A stretch of 23,524 nucleotides of DNA from a virus: the IMG/VR virus record IMGVR_UViG_3300006190_000014, positions 1-23,524 of that record; one strand, written 5' to 3'. This document shows, one piece after another, positions 1 to 7,900 of this stretch; the stretch's first letter is position 1, and each line of letters starts with the position of its first letter. The notes under the pieces are model-generated. The model worked only from the letters and a program-made list of their open reading frames with translations. It ran no database searches and was not told the origin of the DNA. The position numbers were made by a program, and so were the translations under genes.

Positions 1-1198
1 AATCGAATGTAAATGAATCGTAGGTGTATAGTACCAACTTAGATTTATAACCACTCATTACTTTGAATACCTCTTTTAGTATCAAAACGTTGCTTTCTGT
101 TTCCAGTGCTTGCAGATAATAATTAAACAGCTTTGGAGCGTTCATCTCCGTTAAATTATCCGCATGTAACCTTCTTGTTAATAAGTATGTAGTTATACAC
201 TTTTCCGACTTAAATTGTTTCCATAATTTTCTAGTAAAATCGTGTATTTTACCAAAAAACTCTATCTCACGCATCTCTTTAGGAATACCACCATAAATTA
301 TTTTGAAAGATAAAGCTTTTGACTCCTTATACTCTTCTTCTGTAAGTTCATCTTTACCAAAGTACTGTTTACCAAGATATTCATGCACTGAAGTATCTGG
401 AAACGTGTAGCCTACCACTTCAGCCATTAAACGGATATGATATGCATCAAAGTCAAATTCCAACATCTTACCACCATCAAATCGACTAATGAATCTGTCT
501 CTAGACCCATCTTCTTTGTTTAATGCTGCATAGTTTACGCCACCATATCGGTTAGATGGTCGTCCTGTAGAGGTGTAAGGGTTATATTGAGAATACTCTG
601 TTTTATCTAATGTAAATAATCCTGAAGATTCGATAGCATATAAGTTATATAACATTAATTCATTATAATGCTTATATGCTTGAGCTTGCTGTAGGTTGTC
701 TGTTACATAATGCTTATATGTACTATCCTTAACGCTCCTGCACTTTTCAAGATGTTTATATATAGGTATAATTGTGTTTACTCTTGGGAATTTTATATAG
801 TTACGCTCTATAAAATCATGAGCTGTTGTTGAGAATCCTGATGTGTCTATTGGTAAGTTATTTTTAAACCAAGCTGATAAGTTGAGATCTAATAGTTTTT
901 TTGATTTAGATATTCCCCATTTAAAGATATGCAAAAATTCTTTCTTATCATTTACATAGATATATGAAAATTTTGATAATATACCTTCTACTTGGTTAAT
1001 TGTAAATTTAATATCTGAATCTGGATGATCAATCGGTATTATAAAATCCTGTGACCTTGATGCTAAATATAATAAACTAATTGTTGTTTCGGCTGGGTGC
1101 TTATGTATATCAGTATATATAGGTATAACGAAAATCTCAGATTGATTCTGAGATAACTTGAATATTTCCATTACAGTTTGTCTGGATTCAACTATCAT
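1..1198 (-). CDS. DNA polymerase family A (C-terminus cut off by window edge)
   Basis: Template-directed DNA polymerase of the Pol I/T7 type, most likely the phage replicative enzyme. About 399 residues are visible and the reading frame leaves the window still open. Polymerase motifs are readable in order: a TSTGRPSNR segment (the TGR motif that contacts the template-primer) followed by NYAAL; motif A as LEFDFDAYHIRLMA with the metal-binding Asp at residue 249; motif B (O helix) as SKALSFKIIYGG with Lys294, Phe298 and Tyr302 matching E. coli Lys758, Phe762 and Tyr766; and motif C as YTYDSFTFD with Asp394. About 200 residues precede the motifs, and I see no DxE exonuclease signature there, so proofreading may be absent or encoded elsewhere. 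The start is the first ATG after the upstream stop, 29 bases away; no good Shine-Dalgarno is visible. T4 itself uses a family B enzyme, so this is a clear departure; the far-T4 phage RM378 is known for a split family A enzyme. Confidence 0.93.
   Translation of the reverse strand, partial: MIVESRQTVMEIFKLSQNQSEIFVIPIYTDIHKHPAETTISLLYLASRSQDFIIPIDHPDSDIKFTINQVEGILSKFSYIYVNDKKEFLHIFKWGISKSKKLLDLNLSAWFKNNLPIDTSGFSTTAHDFIERNYIKFPRVNTIIPIYKHLEKCRSVKDSTYKHYVTDNLQQAQAYKHYNELMLYNLYAIESSGLFTLDKTEYSQYNPYTSTGRPSNRYGGVNYAALNKEDGSRDRFISRFDGGKMLEFDFDAYHIRLMAEVVGYTFPDTSVHEYLGKQYFGKDELTEEEYKESKALSFKIIYGGIPKEMREIEFFGKIHDFTRKLWKQFKSEKCITTYLLTRRLHADNLTEMNAPKLFNYYLQALETESNVLILKEVFKVMSGYKSKLVLYTYDSFTFD
178..197. 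repeat. 20-base exact repeat, copy 1 (inside polymerase gene)
   Basis: The plus-strand string ttaataagtatgtagttata occurs here, within the family A polymerase coding sequence (encoding part of ITTYLL), and again at 15300-15319 in the gap before the tail tube gene. The flanking bases differ at both ends, so the match is exactly 20 bases. Confidence 0.9.
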
Positions 1199-1227
1199 TG
1201 ATACAATATAGGAAAAAAACTTGAGAA

Positions 1228-1857
1228 TTACAACTGTATATCAGTATTTGTATTATCATCTTGTAGTGCATACACCGTATACTGTGTTAATCTATACTCT
1301 AAATGTTGCAATATTCCAGGTAAATCATGATTTACTTCTCTGAGTGATCTACGGTTTGTACCAATAACACCTGGAATTAATATAATATTGCCATTCATTA
1401 CATCTTCACGTGGACCTTTAATCTTCCACTTCATGCTAACTGCTTTATAAAAATCTGGATTTAGCCCAGCTGCTGTATCACTTAATAATTTAAACTGCTC
1501 TTTATTAATTTCACGTATACGACCGTTTATATCGTTCCGCTGCTTTATAAAGAAGCGAACAATATATCCTCTCAATAGATCATCAGTGTCATATGATGGA
1601 AAGTGGTGATTAGGATCATCAAACTCTTGATCTGTAATTATACCTTTACTTTCTGCTAATTGAATATATAACTGACTTGCTTCATTTTCAACATACTCAA
1701 GTACATACAATCGCTTTGATTTACCAGTAAATACTCTATCTGTAAAGGCACCGTTAGCATTTATGTTATAATACCCAGTGTATTCTTCACCATCTAACAT
1801 AAACTGTTCACCTTCAGTGTACTGATTTTCTTTTTTTATGTAGCTAGGTGTATACAT
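1228..1857 (-). CDS. Conserved phage protein, possibly baseplate or virion associated
   Basis: Protein of 209 residues that I cannot assign to a named family. The N-terminal part (residues 17-31) reads like EQFMLDGEEYTGYYN and is followed by FTGKSKRLY; residues 98-122 hold RGYIVRFFIKQRND and EINKEQF. This arrangement resembles a recurrent small protein of uncultured tailed phages, found by memory rather than by a search. There is no signal peptide or membrane segment. Its ATG lies one base after the stop codon of the 913-residue hub-like gene, so translation is probably coupled, and this position at the end of the baseplate block suggests a structural or assembly role. The alternative is a protein tied to the polymerase gene that follows 29 bases later. 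Confidence 0.8.
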   Translation of the reverse strand: MYTPSYIKKENQYTEGEQFMLDGEEYTGYYNINANGAFTDRVFTGKSKRLYVLEYVENEASQLYIQLAESKGIITDQEFDDPNHHFPSYDTDDLLRGYIVRFFIKQRNDINGRIREINKEQFKLLSDTAAGLNPDFYKAVSMKWKIKGPREDVMNGNIILIPGVIGTNRRSLREVNHDLPGILQHLEYRLTQYTVYALQDDNTNTDIQL

Positions 1858-1858
1858 A

Positions 1859-4600
1859 TTATCCTGGCCCTATGGAGGTTTGTGATGGTGGTGGTGGAGT
1901 AAAACCTGGAGGCATCATCCCTTTATAAGTCACCCTTTTAGGCTTCACTACATCTGTTGCTCCATCGTAAGTTGATGACCCCATAACTTTAGTGAAATCA
2001 GTATCGTTTTTTACCTTTTTATGTTTTACCACAGTTTTCTTAACTTCTTCATTTACAGTTTCATCTGCTTTTGCTGCAGCTGCACCTCCTTTTTCTGGTA
2101 CCTTATATAATAAATCACGTAGAATACTAACTGATTCAGCAACATCAGAATCGTTGGATCCCTTATAATATAATCTAGCTAGTCGGTCAGATAAAACTTT
2201 TTCATTATCTACTTTAGCTTCTTGTTTTTCAGTTACGGCAGTTACAGGCATACCTGATTCAGGATCAGCTCCTGTACCACCCATTACTAAGTCAATAGAT
2301 TCAGCTGATCTAAATATACCTGATGGATATACTCCCTCATTTCCATATACTTTCTCTTTTTGATTACCATCTTCTTGTACTTCATTATCTTCTGTAATCA
2401 TTCCTTGGATTGCTTCAGTTGATGCTATTATTATAGTAGCATCGTTTGTTTCTGATGGTACTATGTTTTTTAATTTAATTTTCCGTAAACTATCTTCTAA
2501 AGGAGCCCATCTAAAATTTGCAGTTATAGTAGTATCCCAAGAGGTTGCGTTAATATTATGCTGTATATTAGATGCAAATAGATATGCTTGATTTTGATAT
2601 CGAGATGGCATATAATCAACTGAGAAACTTGTACCATATTGAATACCTGATATACCATCTAACGACATATCAACATTTACAGGTATAATATTTTTATTCT
2701 GTATCTCACCTATCTTTACATCTTCTCCAGTAAAGGGCCCATTAGCAGCTATATATAGAGCATTTTTCATTTGATTACTTATACTAGATTGCATAGAGAG
2801 TGATTTAAGTAAACTAGCTTGGCTATCTACTGAAAGTTCTAGTGCTTCAACCTTACCACTCCAGTTAAAATTTCTGTCTATACAAGTCATATAACCCATA
2901 TACTCATCTAACATCCTCCACTGAAACGCCCATACCTTGCCACATGCATTATTTATTTCAGTTGTTACACTATCTAGAAAAGATTGAACGGAATTAGCAG
3001 TTTCTGAGTATTCTAGTAGAATATCAAAATTTACAAATATATTAGCTAAGAATCCAGCTCCATTTTCAGATTCACGTTTATAATCACCACCTACATATAA
3101 AAGATCTGCTATTGATTTAGGTATATTAAAATCACACCCCTCACCTTTTAAACCAGTTGGTACATAATTTGATGTACCATAAAGTTTTTTAGAAGCATCT
3201 ACAACTTTATAAGGTTCACCACCTATTTGATTTGGCAATAGACATACATCAGGATCTACTGAGATTAAATTCTTGTGATTGCTTATAGCTGCTATCGGTC
3301 TCATAGGAATATCAACTCCTGTAGTATCTACACCGATACCATCTTCAAGACTAGGCCTTGTATCCACTGCTCCATTGCTTAATCCAGCTGATCGGTCAGC
3401 TTCAGTACCACCTATAGAGAATAGAGCAATAGCATTTGATGCTGGAGCTGTACCTCGAGTTGATTCACTTGTTAATCCATAAAGCTTATTAAGCAACACA
3501 TCTACTATATCACCAAATCTTATATAAGTATGTTTCTGTCTTTCAGTTTTATTTTTATCACCAACCGCTTTACTTGTAGTACCAGATTTCATTTTAAAAA
3601 TTTTAGCTTTAAACAAACCTATCTGATCCAGTGTTATACTTTCTTCACTAATCTGATTGTTTTTACCTTTTTTTGAAAAATTCTTATGAATATCCTCTAA
3701 AGCAGAGTATAGTGTCAACCCATCTTTATTAGAAAAATCACTAGAGCCTGCTTTAAATGGTGTATTAGTATTTATGGTGAATATGCTATCACCAAAGTCA
3801 GTTATATCAGTTTTGCAATCAAAAGATAAATCTGCGTTTACTGACCAGCTAAAATTTACTACTGTACCAAACATTCCATCATAGCAACCACCAGAAAGAA
3901 CTCTGTTAGTTGATATCGCGTTATAAACTTGATTAGGATCTTTTAATACCTCATTATCTAGTTCAACTAATTTAATTTCATTACTAGCTCGTTCTGCAGC
4001 TTCGTCTGCAGTATTTATAGACCATCCCCATTCAAGTAATAATTTAATTCCTGGATACATATATAACTTTTCTAATCGCTCTAAATCTTGAAGAGTATAA
4101 CACTTAAATGCAATTGATGCTTTTTTAAGAGCTCCCATATCCCCTTTGTAGGTAACATTTACATCAGTAATACCTGGCATAGGTTTATAGTTTCGCTTTA
4201 ATTGTGCACCTTCTCCAGCTGGTGGTAATCCACCAATCTGGAATGGATTAACATATTGCTCATCAAACGTGTGTGCTAAATTTACTCGTTTCTCAGCTTG
4301 ATCATATTGACCAGTACCTCCCCACATAACATGTCGAAATCTAGTTGTTTCACTCGGTGTCTCATTATACACTTGTTGAGCTAGTTTCCATTCTGGATTA
4401 CCATCATATTCACCAACTGGCACTGCGTTAGATACTAAACGTACCCAAGGCCGTTTGGTGTTATGCCAATTTTTTAAATTCTCAATACCACATACTTGAG
4501 AACCTTGTGAGTCCGATCTACGACCGCTCATACCTATAGTTCTCCTTATAAGTTCTTGAGTTACATAATTTCTTGGGGATGAATCACCTATTCCTGGCAT
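1859..4600 (-). CDS. Large baseplate protein, possibly hub (gp27-like)
   Basis: Protein of 913 residues, probably part of the baseplate centre. Residues 141-152 (MPGITDVNVTYK) and 183-193 (PGIKLLLEWGW) form a pattern I associate with large structural proteins of T4-related phages. Residues about 667-698 contain an alternating hydrophobic stretch ending in ATSWDTTITANFRW, which is like the final beta-strands of phage hub and tail-tip proteins of the gp27 / Mu gp44 type (typical form GWTTTLxGxxR). The last 200 residues look disordered: charged, alanine- and lysine-rich, ending in a proline-rich tail (PPGFTPPPPSQ). It starts three bases after the stop of the gp53-like gene with no clear ribosome site, which suggests coupling. 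The hub assignment is inferred from position (after tape measure and tube initiator) and weak motif resemblance; a wedge or other baseplate role is possible. Confidence 0.85.
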   Translation of the reverse strand: MPGIGDSSPRNYVTQELIRRTIGMSGRRSDSQGSQVCGIENLKNWHNTKRPWVRLVSNAVPVGEYDGNPEWKLAQQVYNETPSETTRFRHVMWGGTGQYDQAEKRVNLAHTFDEQYVNPFQIGGLPPAGEGAQLKRNYKPMPGITDVNVTYKGDMGALKKASIAFKCYTLQDLERLEKLYMYPGIKLLLEWGWSINTADEAAERASNEIKLVELDNEVLKDPNQVYNAISTNRVLSGGCYDGMFGTVVNFSWSVNADLSFDCKTDITDFGDSIFTINTNTPFKAGSSDFSNKDGLTLYSALEDIHKNFSKKGKNNQISEESITLDQIGLFKAKIFKMKSGTTSKAVGDKNKTERQKHTYIRFGDIVDVLLNKLYGLTSESTRGTAPASNAIALFSIGGTEADRSAGLSNGAVDTRPSLEDGIGVDTTGVDIPMRPIAAISNHKNLISVDPDVCLLPNQIGGEPYKVVDASKKLYGTSNYVPTGLKGEGCDFNIPKSIADLLYVGGDYKRESENGAGFLANIFVNFDILLEYSETANSVQSFLDSVTTEINNACGKVWAFQWRMLDEYMGYMTCIDRNFNWSGKVEALELSVDSQASLLKSLSMQSSISNQMKNALYIAANGPFTGEDVKIGEIQNKNIIPVNVDMSLDGISGIQYGTSFSVDYMPSRYQNQAYLFASNIQHNINATSWDTTITANFRWAPLEDSLRKIKLKNIVPSETNDATIIIASTEAIQGMITEDNEVQEDGNQKEKVYGNEGVYPSGIFRSAESIDLVMGGTGADPESGMPVTAVTEKQEAKVDNEKVLSDRLARLYYKGSNDSDVAESVSILRDLLYKVPEKGGAAAAKADETVNEEVKKTVVKHKKVKNDTDFTKVMGSSTYDGATDVVKPKRVTYKGMMPPGFTPPPPSQTSIGPG

Positions 4601-4603
4601 AAT

Positions 4604-4927
4604 CTATATACTATTCTTTTTGCTTAAATCGCTTGTTATTTTTGTTATATTTTTAGGTATAAATATCTGTTTACCTGTTTCAATAAACATACTATCACCT
4701 GGTAAGTTGTTTGCTAATGCTATAATCCACCATTTAGTTACATCTTTATAGAATCTATTAGCTAATAGATCTAATCTATCAATACTAGATGCAATAATAA
4801 CAGGATCACCAGGCTGTCTTGTAATTACAGGTAAAATAGTTGAGTCAATTCCATCCTTATTAAAGTGTGGGCTATCACTATGGATAGTTAAATTTTTTAT
4901 CTTACTATTATATATATATCGTTGCAT
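4604..4927 (-). CDS. Baseplate wedge protein, T4 gp53-like / LysM-like
   Basis: Small protein of 107 residues. Residues 50-92 read DRLDLLANRFYKDVTKWW, then LANNLPGD, then ETGKQIFIPK, a LysM-like fold pattern: the LDLLA-YxD-xxxWWxIAxAN helix pair and a final GxxIxIP strand. This pattern is known from T4 gp53 (a wedge subunit that attaches to the tube end) and from P2 gpX type proteins, which sit inside the baseplate rather than binding free peptidoglycan. The C-terminal 15 residues are charged. A GGAG ribosome site lies in the 11-base gap after the 1316-residue gene. Neighbours on both sides are baseplate candidates, which supports the call. Length is shorter than T4 gp53 (about 196 residues), so only the core domain is present. 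Confidence 0.82.
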   Translation of the reverse strand: MQRYIYNSKIKNLTIHSDSPHFNKDGIDSTILPVITRQPGDPVIIASSIDRLDLLANRFYKDVTKWWIIALANNLPGDSMFIETGKQIFIPKNITKITSDLSKKNSI

Positions 4928-4938
4928 TAGCTGTCTCC

Positions 4939-7900
4939 TTATTCTGATTCAATCGGTAACTCTGCGAAGAATTTACCATCTGCAGTTGCATTACTTACAC
5001 CACCACCTATATGAATACCTGATATTTTATCTGTACCAACTGTTTGAATAGCACTTAAGTGTGGTCCGTCACCTATTATAACATATGTAAGTGCTACACT
5101 TAATATTTGTGGTAATTGAGCTGTCCCATTTGGGTCTTCTTCTAGATTTATATCCCATGAATAATCATTATCAATTGTAGTTGTCATTGAATCAAAATAC
5201 CCTGGAGTCTTATGCAACCAATCACCTAATGTTAATCTTACTAATGGTGAAGTCATTGTCTCTGCAACTGCTTGATTTGGTAACCCTTTAGTTAAATGTG
5301 GGTAACATAATCCGTATAGGTAGTTAACCTTTTGATACATAGGTATCATACTATTTCTTGATAGTGCTGCAAATTTAAGAGTGAAAGATAATTGACGAGT
5401 AGCACTCGTATAATTATGCACCTGATCAGGTCGACCAATATAACTAGCTTTAGACCACTCTGGAGTTATTGTATCTGAAATGTCTGATACATATGCTCTA
5501 AATCTAACCTTCTTGTCTTGAGGTATATCATGTATAATAAGTTTTATCATATCTCGATGATTACCTACTTTATCAACATCATCAGTATAATCTTGATCAA
5601 AATCAGTAAAGTTATCAACACCATGTTCTAAATTAAATAACTGATTTCCACCTTCTTGTATCGTCCTATCTCTAGTATTATCATATCTAGTGTAACCAAA
5701 TAGAGCTTCTCTACTATACTCTTCATAAGGAAAAGCTTGTTCACCAGCAGTAACACTTAAATTATCATTATCAAACTTGACTAACTCATTTCGAAAATCA
5801 TGCGCTTTATATGGATTACCGTTTGTAGCAAACGCCATAGTTTCTAAACCAGAATGGTCAAGAGTTAAATACTTACCTAATAAGCTGCTTAAACCTCCAG
5901 CTGTTGTAGAATTCTCATCTAAATAAGGATCACCATTATTATGTTGAGTAGAATTATCATAACGTCTTATCGTTGTACCACCTATACCATATAATGATTT
6001 AGGCCCACCAAGTACATTATCAGATAATAAATCTATTTTTTGACCTTCATATCCAAGTAAATTGCCTAAACCTAAGAATCCTCCTGCTCCATTAGCTGAG
6101 CCAGCGAATAAAAGTTCATCTTTAAGCTGAACTAATCGATTACCACCACCTTTACCAACTGAAGCTTTGCCATCCAACGGTCTATCAGAATCGTATGGGC
6201 TGATACCACCATGAGCTTTTACTGCTTTTTCGTAAGTTGAATCACCTTCCCCTATACCATTTAATATACCATGTCTATATAATTTTATACCGAAAGGCCC
6301 TGTTAACATGTTTACTAAAAGTCCAACTCCAAGATTAAATACACGCGTTCTTCGACCTAAAAATAGCATTTCAGTTTCTACTTTTGGATTTGAAGCCTGT
6401 AAACCTATCTGTTTTAATCCCCATAATAATCCTTTGATAGGATCCTCAATAATATGTTTAGTATTACGAACAACATCAAGTACTGCTCGATTAGCTAAGG
6501 TTAAGAACCCCCCTCTAAATGCTCCTTCATCAAACGGTGTACCTTCGTTAGAAAATCCATTCCACTTTTTACCTATATCCCTTATAATATGTGGTTCTTT
6601 ATATGATTTTAGACCTTTTGGATCATCTCCATAACCTCCAAATGTTATATCATGACCGTATAACTCTGATTTATTATAGTCAAAATCTTCCCATCTTGAA
6701 ATTAATTCATTTCGCACGAACCCTTCTCGTTGATTAAGAACACCTGCTGAACTATATGATAAATTTTGTGTATTATAATTTGGATACCCATCCATTGAAG
6801 TATATTTTGCTATAACACTCCCAGCTCCTACTGGACCTGTATTACCTGGTATTAACACCTTCATGTTATCTAACGGTGTAGGTGACCCTTCACGGGATGC
6901 AAAATCAGCTAGAATACTTTTTGGGTGTCCACCATTTAAAGTTATTGTAGTTGAAAAATTACCTAAACTTTCTTGATATTTATTACCTTCATGAAAGTGT
7001 AATCTATCTGGAGCAGCATCATATAAATTATAACCACCCGGACTTATTTCAAAGCCTTTATTTATTTGTATTAAAGGATTTGTAGGTATCTGTTGAGTGA
7101 GAGCTGCACTATATTCTCCCCCGTAAGGGTTACCAGCATCAGCAAATGGCACGTCATACATTAATCTACCAATCCCAGCAGGTCCTACGTCAGTTGGATA
7201 TGTGTATTCAAGAGAGCCAGGTGTACCTGCTACTCCATTGAATTGAGTTTTAGGTAATGCAAGATCAAACATTTGAGGTGTAAACCCTTTAGCTCCTGAT
7301 GTTGTATCATCGAATGCATTAATTATACCAATATCACCGGAAGTTGCTCCTCCGGATGTAAATGAACCTAAACCTGTTGGATTGTTACCCATGATAGGTA
7401 CTTGACCCTGTACTCCTCCAAATGTAGCATGCTTAAAACCTTCTGCTTCTAAACCTATCTTACCTCCTCCTGCAAAACTTTCAAGACTAAATTGTGAATC
7501 TTCTATTGATTGATTTTCAACAAATCCATCTGGAAATAGTGGTGTGGTGTAAGGTGTTGGGTATGTATTAGTGAATAAACTATTTCCTATAAGTCCGTAA
7601 CCTAATCCGTGCGAATCTGGGTAGGTATAATCACTTGTAGTAGCACCTTGAAATTGTGTAGGTATTCCAGTATCAAAAAATGTTGTAAATCCAGTTGCAT
7701 CTAAATTGGGTATATCTAAAAAATTAACACCTTGGCTTGAATCTACTGATCCAAAACCTAAACCTTGTGAATCTGGATATGTATAATTTTGACCTGTTAT
7801 ACCTTGAAATTGGCTATCTAATAAAGAGTTCTGTATAGTAAATCCAGTAGCGTCTGTATTAAATCCAAAAAAATCAACACCAGTAGTAATATCTATAGTT

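Noticed and set aside
3279-3482. Plus-strand open frame of 67 codons inside the hub-like gene
   Set aside because: It lies wholly opposite a well-supported minus-strand gene, has no ribosome site or recognisable protein pattern, and its composition mirrors the complementary gene. The same applies to the other plus-strand open frames opposite the sheath, tape measure and LamG genes (for example 6308-6634, 11668-11922, 22791-23084).
4012-4019. TATAAATA on the coding strand inside the hub-like gene as a late promoter
   Set aside because: It is an internal coding match far from any gene start, so chance is the simplest explanation.
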